Origin: Gnetum montanum
Lineage: Eukaryota > Streptophyta > Gnetopsida > Gnetales > Gnetaceae
Direction of reading: 5' to 3'
DNA: 64,000 bases
NCBI GenBank assembly: GCA_015680685.1
Contig: MNCI01004872.1
Span: forward strand, 186,001 to 250,000
The notes under the pieces are model-generated. The model saw nothing but the letters and a program-made list of their open reading frames with translations, did no database searches and was not told where the DNA came from. The first letter of the stretch is position 1. Each line of letters starts with the position of its first letter. Below, piece by piece: positions 12,111 through 23,339 of the stretch. The translations under genes and the position numbers were made by a program.

Positions 12111-12960
12111 TCACATTTTGGGATTTATGGAGGAAGTAAAGTATAATTGGGATGACAAGCCCACAACCAATGACAAGAACTTCCTTAGTGCGATGGAATA
12201 GGTCAAGTAGTCCCTTAAGAAAATGAGCACAACTTTGAGCGTATACAACTTGATCATGACTTCCACTACAAATTGTGAGGTACTAGTCAAGATGTTAACT
12301 TCCATTTCCATTAGTGAGGATATCCTAGCTAATGAGAAGTCCATTCATGTAGTGATGGTTCCTTCTTCACTGAGGAAAAAGAAGTTAGCATTGCTAGTGT
12401 TTTACAATAGCAAAATCAAGGCTAGCCCCCAAAATGATGAAGTAACTAGGACTTCTCTTTTCATCACAATTTTGGTAGGGTAGTTTAAGGTGCATTAGGT
12501 GCATGTAGATGATGGTAATGCAACTAATGTTATCCCATGCACCATCATTGAATGCTTGGGCTTGCCAGAGTAGATACAACATACAACAACCACAACTCTC
12601 AAGTCCTTTAATGGATCATGAGTTATTGTTAAGGGGTTAATCTCCTTAGAATTTGTGGTAGGAGAGTAGTTTTCCACAACCATTGATTTCTTGGTAGTAG
12701 AGGAAATGCCAAGGTCCAACCTAATCCTTGGACGGGCTTGGTTGGCTCAATTGCAAGTTGTATCCTCACCCATCCACCAAGAGATTTACCTTCCTTAAGA
12801 GGGAGGTTAAATCATCATTCATTTTGATAATGTGGTTCCCTTGGTGATTAAAAATGTGGATATAGAGTAGGGGTTTGAAGTGGAGTTTTAGGAAGAAACT
12901 TCTAGCCACAAAGTCAAGTAGTTCAAGAGAGAGGAGAAATCCAAGAATGACAATGATTGA
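12111..12960 (+). pseudogene. Tat-type aspartic protease, copy A
   Basis: The protease follows gag. The active-site region reads VDDGNATNVIPCTIIECLGL at about 12505-12565, where the usual D(S/T)G is DDG, so the catalytic aspartate motif is altered or shifted. Downstream come LKSFNGS, TIDFLVVEEMPRSNLILGRAWL (about 12680-12745) and SSPIHQEIYLP, the normal order for a plant Ty3/gypsy Tat protease. Several stops interrupt it. RT does not follow; a tandem-repeat spacer does. Copies B (41640-42490) and D (55870-56575, minus) match. Confidence 0.7.
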
Positions 12961-13132
12961 TAATGAGATGTGTTACGGGATGAACTCCCTTTCAACATCA
13001 TCAGTGAATGGGATGGTGAATGCAAACTTGTGTAGAATAAAACTTACAAATTTCCAAATATTTCAAAGATTAGGAAAAATTTGCATAAGTGGTCTACACC
13101 TTGATCCTTTCACCCCATATCTTTAGGACCAT

Positions 13133-13138
13133 GTAACC
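13133..13138 (+). other. Donor-like splice site after the protease, copy A
   Basis: CCAT|GTAACCAT lies about 170 bases past the last protease-linked coding-like sequence. Copy B has the same at 42657 and the minus-strand element has ATG|GTAAACAT at 55724. It would be the left border of a spacer intron such as that of Ogre elements. Function is inferred. Confidence 0.3.
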
Positions 13139-13319
13139 ATATGTACTAATAGCCTATCAGCTTGAATTTTCTTTGTTAACCTATTGTGTCCTTTTGTATA
13201 CTTTTCTTCTATGCATGTAGCCTAGAAATTTACTTTTATTTACATTTTTATTAAAATTTTTTCCTTTAAAACTAGAAAACCCATGAAAAACTTTAAAATA
13301 GAAAATCTGCAAACATATG

Positions 13320-13520
13320 AGTGTCTTCTCATTGAAGGCCCACCATGGCCTAAAACTGGTAATGTAACATGGCCTACCCTAGTCTTAAACTAGCAAAACA
13401 AACACATTTAGGGCCTACCATGGCCTAAAACTGGCAACATAATATGGCCTTCCATTTCCTAAAAATGGCAAAATACTTAAATAACCTATGCCTACAATGA
13501 CCTAAAACTGGCAAGCATCT
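13320..13520 (+). repeat. GGCCTACCATGGCC-type minisatellite, copy A
   Basis: About four imperfect units of roughly 43-48 bases, each containing CCATGGCCTAAAACTGGCAA or a close variant. Related units occur at 42840-43050 (+), 58640-58990 (+) and, inverted, at 51950-53110 and 55490-55605. In each dated case the repeat sits downstream of protease or upstream of RT of a Tat-type element. Confidence 0.65.
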
Positions 13521-13559
13521 CTCTTATATTATTTACATTTTAGCCTATAATTACATTGT

Positions 13560-15170
13560 TTAGCTATTTAACTTTATATCCAGGATCAACATAGCCATTT
13601 ACAATATTTATAACATTAGAATAGTATATAGCCAAAACTAAATCCAAAAATTTAAATTTAAAATGTTCATAACATACATAGCCATAGCCACACTATGTGG
13701 CAAAATGTCCAATATAATAATAATAATCCATAACGTAGTCTTGACTAATAATAGTCATCAATAAAAAATACAAAGAACATGTAGCCAACAAGTTGAAGTA
13801 GGCAGATGGAGGATGCTAAGGGGAAGTGGTGGGTCACCCCCACCCTCACTACTGGGACCGTTGATGTCTCCTAATGCCTAAAATATAATAATACAAAGCT
13901 AATTAATAATCAACAACCAAAACTATAACTTAAACAAGACCAAAAATAAAACTAAAACATAAAATACATTAAACTTGAGGGGAATCCAACTCCATAATTT
14001 CCTAGGATAGATGCTAAAGGAAATTCTTCAAATGATGGAGAATCTAATCTTCCATCATATTAGCCTAGTTAATATCCCCAAGATTAATGCTTGTGTGGAT
14101 GTTAGTTCTATCCACATTGGTCCAAGTAGGTGGTTTCCAAGTGATGTTAGTTGTAGAAGTCTCATCCCAATAGTAATGAGCTGAGGAGTAGGATATTTTT
14201 CCACTGAGAGAGTGCTCTCAAGGAGCTAGTAGGAACTCTATACCTAAATACCCTATATGAAAAACTCTCTCTTGCATCATTTAATTGACTCCTCTTTGAG
14301 CCACTTTAGTGAGCCTCTTGATCAACCTTATATTATTGTTTGTGGTCCTTTTGTGTCTTCTCCCATTCTAGGATCCATGTGCTATGGTCTTTTTAGTCCT
14401 TGAGCTTTTGGGAGATGAGATCCATCTACATCCACTACTTCACCATCTCCTATGAGAGTTCCACCTTGTCATGGATGGAATTCCAGTAGTGCGCCCACTT
14501 GATCTCTTTGGTACGTAAGTTCTTTGAGTTGTCCACTTGGGCTTCCACAAAGGCCTTATGTTCATGGAGTTTCCTAATCATCATAGCCAATCATTAGGTC
14601 TTCTCCCTCAAGGCCACAAACTAGTTCCATTGGGATTCATTGGACCTCTCCATCTCTAATGAAGTTTTTGCACACAAAATTGCAAGATCAATAGAAATTT
14701 CATACAACTTCAAGGGTTTCCTTTGTACATTGGAGGGGAAGCTTTGGCAAGGAATCAAACTCCATGTTTCAGCTAGGGTCCCACTCTATTGATGGCACTA
14801 CAAAAAATACATAACCATAAAATATAACTATGAACATAGTTCATAACCTAAGATAGCCATAACATAAACATAACCTATAACATGGTAAAATGACTAAGGC
14901 ATAGGAAATAGAGTTCTTACCTATCTTAGGTGTAACTTGTTGCAACTAGTCAATGATGTCCTTGGCCATCCCGCTCATGAAATTCATCTTTTCTGGGACA
15001 TTTACCCATGGTTTTGTGTAAAACATAGGGGTAGGAGCCTTCACTAGTGGCTTAGGAACTACTACAAGCATAACAATTATTGAATGGTTAGAGTAAAAAC
15101 CAAACCTAAAACTATAGGATATAATGAGAAGTGTTAAGACATGTGCATACCTGGCTCCTCCTCTTCATCC
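13560..15170 (-). pseudogene. Decayed minus-strand reading region eORF2, copy A
   Basis: The minus strand reads as a charged, helical, coiled-coil-like protein with scattered stops. The matching copy B stretch is cleaner, with HEHKAFVEAQVDNSKNLC, KEIKWAHY and KMVKQWMYMDLISQNIED (about 44100-43900). The plus strand has no comparable frame. I do not recognise the family. Location after a Tat gag-protease and spacer, antisense to it, fits the antisense extra ORFs reported in Tat-lineage elements; that link is inference. Confidence 0.4.
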
Positions 15171-15424
15171 TCTAGGTTGACAATGAGAAATGCACTTGGT
15201 ATTACCTTATTGAACAAGGCATATAGATCATTTAGATCTACATTGGCTAATCATGTACCCTCATGCTACTACATGAGTGCCTTCTCTAGATACCTTTGTT
15301 GCAGTGGCTACATGTTTCTGTGTGTTGCCCTCCATGGAAACTTGGGCTACTAGGTTCTTATGCTTATCTACAACCATAGCACATAAAAATTGATTAGTAC
15401 ATGAAATCATAACATGGCCATAAG

Positions 15425-16320
15425 ATCTGCTCCACAGTGATTTGATGCTACAAATATACTCAACCCCCTGCAAGGTCTCAACAAACTTAGAATGTGGTTT
15501 CTAGGATCCCACAACCTTTACAACTTGAGCTCCACTTCAGAGTTTTGTGGTGCTACACCAACTTTCAATTCTGCAGAATCCCAACAAGCTCAAGCAAGAT
15601 GCCTTCTCTCAAGAAGCACATCAACCTTGCAAGGAACAAAAGAGAACAACAATCACAAGGAAAGAATGCAACTAAGTTTGCTAATCCTTGCACTTTAAGG
15701 TACAACTCACTTTGACCAATTACAATAGACAAATGATTGTACAATGATGATCAACAATGATTACAATGATTGCCAAATGATTACAATAGATAGTACATAA
15801 TTATTACACATTTCCCAATGAGAATGAAGTCTTCTTATAGCCACTATGTTTCCAAATTCATCTTGAAACTTGTGCAACAACTAACTAATGATCATTGAAG
15901 ATGTCTTCTTCAAGACTAAGACGTCTTTTGACCTCCATTCTAGAAAGACATCTTCTTTTGATGAAAGATGTCTTTCTTTCAAGAAAGATGTATGCTTTTT
16001 TGTAGAGATGTCTTCTCCTGTACTACCTTTAATTCTGCTAAGATGTCTACTATTTCTTGGATATGTCTTTTTTCAACTTCCTTTGCATTTTGATTTCTTC
16101 ATTCCTTGTCCATGTTCTTAAACTTTTGCAACCCTTCTTATCTCAATCCAAGTTCTTGTTTTGCAAACACAACAACCACACAAAAAACCTTGTTCTCATT
16201 TTTCTTAACAATTTGACATACCAAAATGTCCACACTCATTTCATCATAACTAATGTGCTTGGAAACATAAATATCCTACTAATTAAGAGTAATACATTAC
16301 AATAGATTAATATGTGAGAA
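15425..16320 (-). repeat. Unidentified block, LTR-like, starts at the duplication edge
   Basis: Unique to the A side. The minus strand has GGCTATAAGAAGAC near 15840, a TATA-like site, and no coding domain is visible on either strand. 15888-16050 carries a cluster of AGATGTCTT-type motifs. It may be an LTR of an unidentified element whose insertion or breakpoint ends the A/B similarity. No terminal repeats or target duplication could be fixed. Confidence 0.25.
15888..16050. repeat. Cluster of AGATGTCTT motifs
   Basis: The motif AGATGTCT (with variants AGACGTCT, AGACATCT, AGATGTAT) recurs about eight times in 160 bases on both strands, often as short palindrome-like pairs. No open frame explains it. 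It looks like an array of short sites or a decayed minisatellite. Confidence 0.45.
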
Positions 16321-16979
16321 AAGTAAATCTATGTGAAGTTAAAGTATTATAATAAGAATGAATCAATCTTGGTTTTTACTTTTATTCATGAATACATCCA
16401 AGCATAACCACACAAACAAAAAATCTAGGCAATAAACTCAATATCACAGAATTAGCATTCACTAATTACTTCAAGTTACAAAAATAAAGTACAATAATCT
16501 ATCTACTTCTAATTAAAATTGATGATTTCCACCATTGTGGCTTATGTATATATAAGTAAAAATTTAGGGTTACAAAATACATTTGTGTTGATGTTGATGT
16601 GTTAACATAACCTAATTAAAAAGATAATTTTGGACTTCATCACCAACTATGTAATGTCTCATCAACTGTGTATACTAGTTTATCTATTTATTTATGATAT
16701 ATATCTATTATTTGATTAAGGAAATATTTCATATTTTTAAAATTAAAAAAAATATCAAATTGATTCATTGAGAATTAATGTTCCAAAGATAAAGTCCAAG
16801 TTACAAAGAAGTTCACCTCTTGCAAACAATAATTCCCATGAAAAAGTTCATCTCTTACCCCAGCATTATGACTATAATTACTTTTATTTACCATGATAAA
16901 ATCAAAAAAAAAAAAAACATGACCAAGAGAGCATCTTAATTATAATGATAAAACTATTTTACAATGACAGAGAATGACT

Positions 16980-17460
16980 CTCTTGGATAGGGCTAGTAAT
17001 TGGTCTCTTGGCCAAAATAAGTTGATTTGAGATGTTAGAATAGTGGTAAGACTCTTGATTTGAAAGCTCCAAGTTATAGGTTTGGTTTTTGTGGATAATG
17101 TTGAGTTATCAAGTTCTAATTGTACCATATATCTTGGGATATATATGTATTACATTATTTCAAGGTTCCAACACCCTCCACCCCACCAAAATATATATTA
17201 TGTTAAAGGAACCATCTTTTTATTAGAGGGGTAGGGTTGTGGGTTAGAAATAGAGTTAGATTAAGAAAGGGAAGACTTTTGATTATAGGTTAGAAATAGG
17301 GTTAGAAATGAGGTATTAGCCTAGTAGTAAGACTTTTGATTTGGATTTTTCAAATCAATAATCTTGCTATAATGAGATATTAGTGTAGTGGTTAGAGTTT
17401 TGGAATAAAAAACATAGGTTATAGGTTTTTGATAATAGACCAGTAGATCCAAGAAGGTCT
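16980..17460 (+). repeat. SINE-like fragments with tRNA-like heads
   Basis: Three stretches resemble an internal RNA polymerase III box A: TTAGAATAGTGGTAAGACTC (about 17036), TTAGCCTAGTAGTAAGACTT (about 17317) and TTAGTGTAGTGGTTAGAGTT (about 17380). A weak box-B-like AGGTTTGGTTT or AGGTTATAGGTT follows the first and third. A fourth head is at about 21853. They look like decayed tRNA-derived SINEs, but ends are unclear. The rest of 16321-17600 shows only AT-rich DNA and a poly-A run near 16905. Confidence 0.35.
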
Positions 17461-17599
17461 TAGTAAATGTAAATAAAATTTAGTTTTAGTTTTAGTTTTA
17501 TTATATGATTATTTTGTGTTTTTATTAGTCTCATAGAGATCAATATAAACCCAAGATATATAGCCAAGATACTTTAAATAAATTTAAAAAGAATATAAC

Positions 17600-18205
17600 A
17601 ATGTGATGGTAAACTCACGTGAAGGAGCTGTGTGCTTATTGTGTAGTATTTTGCTGTGAACAGTGTGCGATGGAGCACACCTAAAATTCAAGATGGCACA
17701 ATAATGAATGTTTGTGATGTGTGTGGGAAAGGGTGGGGAAACTCAGTCAGGGACGCAGTCTGTGCAAGTACTCAGAGAGGGCTCCAGCGTCTTGTTGGGG
17801 AAGCCAATTCACTCACAATCCACGAGTGACTCGCGCAGGCAGAGTCATTACTTTGTGATTTTCGTTGTTAACATACGCACAGCATAGGATCGCACATTTC
17901 TGCCATGTACGTGATCCATGAGATCAACGTACCACTTTGCAAATTTGCATTGTAGGGATTAGAGCCTTGTGATTTAAGAAAGGTAAAATACTTTGGATTT
18001 ATCAGAAGGCACTGGTTTAACGATTCTTTCATGCTAATGTGTTCCACCATGATACCTCAAAAGCACCGCCTTCATCGATTATACCATGGCATGGCATGTC
18101 AATCCCCGAATAATGGTCTCTTGTGCTTCTAAACGTTATGATTTTGACGCCACCATGATTATGCGGAGATTATGCATTTCTTGCAAGACAAGGTGTCCTG
18201 CGACA
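17600..18205 (+). promoter_or_regulatory. 5' flank of the DUF247 gene
   Basis: Base composition rises from very AT-rich to near balanced at about 17600 and stays so to about 21180, marking a gene island between repeats. I see no ORF of note and no convincing TATA box with a defined start site. The tandem repeat at 18212-18770 separates this flank from the start codon, so the promoter could lie here or within the repeat. Confidence 0.3.
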
Positions 18206-18211
18206 CCATGG

Positions 18212-18770
18212 AGACGTCTGAGACGACGACATATTCCACAGCTGGAGTGAAAAAGCATAAATAATTGGGATCGTTTATTTTCCTTTTATCGATGAGATCT
18301 GAAGTTTTTAGTCTTTTGAGAATGATTGTGGAAATTTTGAGCTTTTGAGGATTCCGACAGGTGGTACATCTGAGACCTGAGACGACGACGACATATTCCA
18401 CAGGATGATTGAGATTGTTTATTTTCCTTTTATCGATGAGAGATGAAGTTTTTAGGCTTTTCAGGATGATTGTGGAAATTTTGAGCTTTTGATGATTCTG
18501 ATCTGAGACCTGAGACGACGACGACATATTCCACAGGATGATTGAGATTGTTTATTTTCCTTTTATCGATGAGAGATGAAGTTTTTAGGCTTTTCAGGAT
18601 GATTGTGGAAATTTTGAGCTTTTGAGGATTCTGATCTGAGACCTGAGACGACGACATATTTCACAGCTGGAGTGAAAAAAACATGGATGATTGAAATCGT
18701 TTATTTTCCTTTTATCCATCAGAGATGAAGTTTTTAGGCTTTTGAGGATGATTGTGAATGTTCTGACAGA
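18212..18770 (+). repeat. 133-bp tandem repeat, four units, just upstream of the DUF247 gene
   Basis: Units 2, 3 and 4 start with CTGAGACCTGAGACGACGAC at 18370, 18503 and 18636, an exact 133-base period. Unit 1 (from about 18212) is longer and more diverged. All contain GTTTATTTTCCTTTTATC and AGATGAAGTTTTTAG. Units 1 and 4 share CACAGCTGGAGTGAAAAA, lost from 2 and 3, so 2 and 3 are the youngest pair. The array ends within ten bases of the ATG at 18777. Open minus-strand frames across it are a by-product of the repeat. Confidence 0.85.
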
Positions 18771-18776
18771 AGATGA

Positions 18777-20703
18777 TTGGTTTACCATGATGCGATGCTC
18801 CTTAATCTTTCATCCTTTCTTTTAACTGTTCGGAAAAAGCTTAAAGCAAGGAACATACGAAGCAACTTATATGCATATATGGTTGGTTGGCATGTGCTGA
18901 CTTCCGCTAAGAGGCAAGCAGTAGCACTAACACTCGTCGTCTGTGTTGTGGCCAGTGGTTACTTGTCTCTGATTAGTCGCAGCAAAATGAAGGTATGGGG
19001 AAGCCGCACTCGGAGTTTGAAGCAGCAGACGTCAACCAAAAAACGCACGGGCGAAGAAGGGGGAAATTGGACTCGCGAGTTTGAGCAAGTGGTGAAGACG
19101 GACGACTGGCAATCCAGTGTCAAGGAGGAAATGCAGCCCCAAGACATTGTGTACACTGTGCCCCAAAGCATGCTAATGGAGGAAAATCAAAGCGATGATT
19201 TCAGGCGGAGCTACCATCCCACGCTCATCAGCATTGGGCCTCTGCATTTCCAAGCATTTAACAACGTTTTCATGCTTGGCTGCCAAATCAAGAAAGAAGC
19301 GCTCGCCAAAACCTTGGAGGAACTCAAATCGTCAACAGGAGCACCTCAACCACAAGTAGCAGTATTAGACGCGCGTACGTACTTGGAGGAGCATGAGCAG
19401 GACATCAAAGCCTGCTATAGCTTTGATACTGCGTCGTATTTTTCTGATTTGACAAGTGGGGAATTTTCTTGGATGATTCTGCTCGACTGTTGCTTTCTTC
19501 TGCAAGCTTTCTCCGTTCTGTCTGCGGCCACATGGCCCACCGAGATGTCGACCAAGTGGCCAAAGCTTTCTGTGCTCAGCGACGAGAACTCCAATACCCG
19601 CGAGAAGTTACTGGGGGACATGCTTAAGCTTGGAAACCAGATTCCTTTCAAATTCATTTGTAAAGTTGCAGAGAAGCTTAAAAGGAACATGCCAGAACCG
19701 GTAAGCATTTTGCATCAAATGAACCGCCATATTGATAGCTTAAACTTTTAGTCAAATGTCTGGCGGGCCATTCTTGTCTTGAAGGATTATGATTATTTTT
19801 CTAGCATCTGATCTTAATACAATCCCGAAACAGGAAGCGATGCATAGAGTGTTGAAGAAAATGAGTCCATTTGTAGCAACGATGGACGTACCTGATAAAT
19901 CGATGAAATGGCGAAAATGTTACCTGGACAATCAGGGCTATCTTTTGTTCCTGCTTTACCTTTTCATCGTGGGAGACAAAAATACGGAGGAGGAGGATCT
20001 GAAGGAAGCTGTGTGTCGTTACCTTCAGACCATAGGAAACAGGACTTCCGTAGATCCTCGTAATTCTTAGCCCAGGCTCCTGTGCTTTACCAAATCATTT
20101 TCTAGTGTTTTCAGAGTGATTTGTATTTTGTATTTTTGTGATTTGTATTTTCTAGTGTTTTCTAATTCCTACGCAGAAACTTCAGAACAAAGTGCGGTGG
20201 AGATAGAAATGCAGCATGCGGAGCAGTTTTATCAGCGGGCGTCGCTGATGCTGAACCTGATGGAGTTCAGCTACATGGTCATGTCGAGCGTTGTAAAGTG
20301 GGTGTTGGGGCTTGCGCTGCTGCTGCTGATGCTGCTCTTCCTGTGGCCATTCATACTCATGGCATTCATCTGGCAAAAGACTGAAACGGAACCCAATTTG
20401 GACATGGCAGCGCATCGTCTCACTCACGATTCTTTCGTCAACATTTACTCCAGCATTTCTGGCACGCTCAGCAGCGTCTATCTGTGGGCGGATGCATCAT
20501 CAGCCTCCTCTGCACCATCGTCACCCTCGTCGTCGTCGTCGTCGTCGTCCTCGTCTCTAGCGATTTCGTTAAGGTGCCTTCCTCCTCCTCTGCAGTCGCG
20601 TCTACGGATTCGCATGCGCATGCCCCTCAGCAGGGGCAACAAAGACCGCGGCAGCAATAGCAACAGCAACAGGGGGAGGATTCCCGGTCCGATGATGCCG
20701 TAA
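18777..20703 (+). CDS. DUF247 (UPF0481) family membrane protein
   Basis: A plant-specific family of poorly known function, usually membrane-anchored at the C-terminus. I propose three exons: 18777-19700, 19834-20059 and 20177-20703. The introns are 133 and 117 bases (GTAAGC...CAG and GTAATT...CAG), in phase 0 and 1. Family motifs in order: IVYTVPQ (about residue 125), RRSYHPTLISIGPLHF, the acidic-aromatic segment SWMILLDCCFLLQAF, and MLKLGNQIPFKFI, the equivalent of the family's DLLLLENQIPF. Exon 2 adds YLLFLLYLFIVG; exon 3 has the strong membrane segment LGLALLLLMLLFLWPFILMAF. The N-terminal start is uncertain; ATGs at 18876 and 18987 are alternatives that shorten or remove an extra hydrophobic stretch. 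After about 20480 this frame becomes serine-rich and probably non-native; see the next entry. Confident in family, less so in intactness. Confidence 0.8.
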
Positions 20704-20930
20704 TTAGGACCCGCTCTAGGCTAATAAGTTCGCTTATTGCCATGAACAAGCCACCCACCGGGGTAAGAAATATCTGGCGTACCATCAACTACTGGATGGA
20801 CAAACTCAAGGAGGATTATGGATCCAGCCCGTGGGTTACTCTCAAAACTGCTGCAGCTGTTATTGTTCTGCTCATGACCGGTGTTCAGGTTCTTTGCTTA
20901 TTTTACGTCTGCCCTGGCGTTAAAGCTTAG
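20462..20930 (+). other. C-terminal DUF247 segment in a shifted frame
   Basis: In the frame one base behind exon 3, sequence is open from before 20400 to the stop at 20930 except for one TAG at 20655-20657 within a glutamine-rich stretch. It encodes a hydrophobic run (CIISLLCTIVTL then valines, 20493-20550), then a polar linker, then WRTINYWMDKLKEDYGSSPW and TAAAVIVLLMTGVQVLCLF, the usual DUF247 ending (YF.NPW followed by a membrane anchor). The family ending is therefore present but out of frame with exon 3. Possible explanations are an ancient frameshift, an unseen intron, or ribosomal frameshifting. Confidence 0.65.
20527..20549 (+). repeat. (TCG)n microsatellite in the DUF247 gene
   Basis: Seven TCG/GTC repeats, followed by CTCGTC. 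It encodes serines in the exon-3 frame and valines in the shifted frame. A slip-prone run beside the suspected frame break. Confidence 0.85.
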
Positions 20931-21454
20931 ACTCATATATGGCTATGCTGTATGATGGACGTCCTCCTCTGCCTGATCGTGTGCATTTATGCTTCTATTA
21001 TGCGTGTGGTAGTGTGCATGTTGCTTATAGTTTGATGGTTGAGTTATTCTTGTGTGTAATACACTATTGGTAACTTTGCATGGTATTATGTGTGTGTTGA
21101 ACTATTGGCCAGCCTATGTTCAATGTACGTTCAATGTACGGAGGCTGTGAAACTCTCCGAGTAACTTATTTTGCAAGGAAAATACAAATGCTTTCTGATT
21201 CTTCTTCTATTAAATTAAATATTTAAATGCTTTCTGAAAATACAAATATTTAAATTAAATATTTTTTATTTTATTTCTTAACATTGTACTTCTATTAAAT
21301 ATTTTTTTTTAATTTAAATTAAATTAAAAGTTTCCACAAAGAATCTTACGCACTTGTGTTCGTGCTCTCACTTCGTAAAAATTTTATGGGATTTGACAAG
21401 GTTTTATTGCTATTTGTCAACTTGATGCTAACCCTCTTTTTGTATATGAGCTTA
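20931..21454. other. 3' flank of the DUF247 gene
   Basis: No further coding domain. The first 250 bases keep the balanced base composition of the gene island and probably hold the 3' untranslated region; composition falls abruptly after about 21180 into AT-rich DNA (ATTTAAATTAAATATT motifs at 21205-21330). Confidence 0.4.
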
Positions 21455-21845
21455 GGACCAACATGAATAACAAATCAATATGATAGAAATGCAAATGCTC
21501 CAATAGATATTGAATGTTACTAAAAGAGATAAACTACATGATACAAACATCAAAGGAAGACTTGGAGTGGCTTCAATTTTAGATAAGCTACAAGAATGAT
21601 GATTTAGATGGTTTGGACATATGCAAAGAAAATCAGATAATGAACCTATAAACAAAGGTTGCTACATCACTCTTCCAGGAAAACCATTAAAAGAAAGACC
21701 AAAAAGACATGGGAAAAAACTATCCAAGATTATTTAAATTAACTACAAATAAACAAAGATCTAGTTTTTCATAGAGGTAAATAACAAAAAATAACTTATG
21801 TAGTCAACACCATTTTGTTGGGATAAGGCTAGGATAATGATGATT
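21455..21845 (+). mobile_element. LINE (RTE-like) 3' end
   Basis: The plus strand reads LNVTKRDKLHDTNIKGRLGV, then ILDKLQE, FRWFGHMQRKSDNEPI and KPLKERPKRHGKK with one double stop. This is the conserved C-terminal stretch of plant RTE-type LINE proteins (RWFGHV.RR ... GRPK.TW). It finishes with the decayed ADPT-like tail and GATAATGATGATT. Upstream reverse transcriptase is absent: a 5'-truncated insertion. Short relatives sit at 2230-2485 and 23340-23625. Confidence 0.65.
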
Positions 21846-23339
21846 ATGACTATTAGCTTAGCGATAAGACTTCTGATTTCAAAATTTTTAGTTATGAGTT
21901 TCGTCTCTTTACAAACCATAAAAATCACCTTCATTGTCAATTCTAATACATTTAATCTTTTACCAATTTCATTTTCAGTCATATTCTTGAATGTAACAAA
22001 CCTCTTAAAGACATTAAACTTCTTTGCAATGCAATTAAGTTTAAATATTCTAGTAAAATCATCAATAGTAAGTAAGAAGTACTTACTACCATTAAGTCCT
22101 ATTATGTCAAAGAATCTACATACATTCATATGAATTAGGTATAATTTCTCTATGAAACTAAAACTTACTAATTTGAAGCATCCCTTTGTGAGCTTACCAT
22201 GTCAACATACTTTTTCCATCTAACCCATTTGGGACAATCCTCTTATAGCTAGATATTGGATCAATGTTTAAACATTATTTAAGTTTGAATGTCTAAGCTT
22301 CGTATGCCAAAGCTTGCTACTATTTTCCCTAGAAGTTAATGTTAGTGATTTTAACAAGTTAGTTATTGAATAAACATTATTTACAACATGAGAAAGAGAT
22401 GTCTAAAAGTTTTTATCTTTGTACTAAAGAATGCACTTTTTATTTGAAAATGAAATATCATATCATTCTTTAAAAAATTAAACAACACTTTAATTTATTA
22501 TGCAAACCATTTATATTGTATACATTATGAATATCTAGAAAATCATCACTTAGTTTTACGACACCAATACATCTTACTTATCTTTATATTTATCTCCAAG
22601 ACCCACTTTTCATTCATGGAACTATTTGAGAGAGATAACTTTTGATTTTTCTCATCCATGAAACATTACTATAATTCTCATTTGAAAAGTTATGTATCTA
22701 AATTGAAGAAGAAGAAGATTTCTACATTTGGAAACTAAATGACCAAATTATGCAAATCTAAAATAGTTTCCTTCAAATGTTTTTACAAAAGGTTTGTAGT
22801 CATAGCTAATAAATGGAATTCTTGGAGTATGAAGAATTCACTTGTGGCTAAAGTAAATTTTATTGTTGAAGTTTGTTTTGTTAATGGTTTTTATTCAAAA
22901 CCAAGCCCTCTTTTATCATCACTTAATTGTCCCTAACTAAAGATATCCTTGAGATATTTTAACTTGTGAGTAAACCTGCTAAATAAATTAGATGCAACTT
23001 GAGCACTTAAATTTCATGTCCTTCTCGAGTAAGAAATATTTCCTTTATTAGTTTCAAATTATTTTGTTTTTTGCATATAGTGCTCAATTATTTTTACTAT
23101 TTTTCTATATAGCCTTATTCAGCTTTTTACTTATTTTGACCACCAATTCTAGCTTTTTTAAAAGTTCCTCCATGTCGATGTAATTAGGCTCTTCATGCTT
23201 TGTCTTAGCTTTTTCTATTGAGCTAGGTTTTAACTTCATTTTCATCTGCAATTTTAGATGTGCTGGAAATTCCTTGTTTAGCAAGTAAGTTAGTATAACT
23301 TTGCCAATGGTGGTCTTGGTCTTAGTAGTCAGTAGCTAG

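Larger units (their letters stand above)
1352..15424. repeat. Large direct duplication, copy A
   Basis: This interval aligns collinearly with copy B (22501-44948). Landmarks in the same order in both are the Copia gag, the DUF247 relic, eORF1, the LTR-like block, the Tat gag-protease, the tandem-repeat spacer and eORF2. The right limit is sharp: both read GGCCATAAG and then diverge, after 15424 in A and 44948 in B. The left limit in A is hidden by E1. Relative to B, copy A lacks E3 and about 1.3 kb (35608-36950). One Copia gag segment (2963-3214 against 24100-24351) has 74 of 83 residues identical. Confidence 0.85.

Noticed and set aside
13320-13520. Minisatellite as a CRISPR or host regulatory array
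   Set aside because: Recurs with Tat-type elements in several places and orientations, so it belongs to the element.
18370-18768. Regular repeats as a possible CRISPR array
   Set aside because: Units are head-to-tail 133-base repeats without unique spacers, in a plant nuclear context.
18159-18788. Minus-strand open frames of 64-122 codons across the 133-bp repeat
   Set aside because: They repeat the same residues because of the tandem repeat; the frame has no relation to any known protein.
18777-18986. N-terminal hydrophobic stretch (VALTLVVCVVASGYLSLI) as a genuine membrane anchor or signal
   Set aside because: DUF247 proteins usually begin shortly before the VP motif; the ATG at 18987 is a plausible start. 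Left undecided, not claimed.
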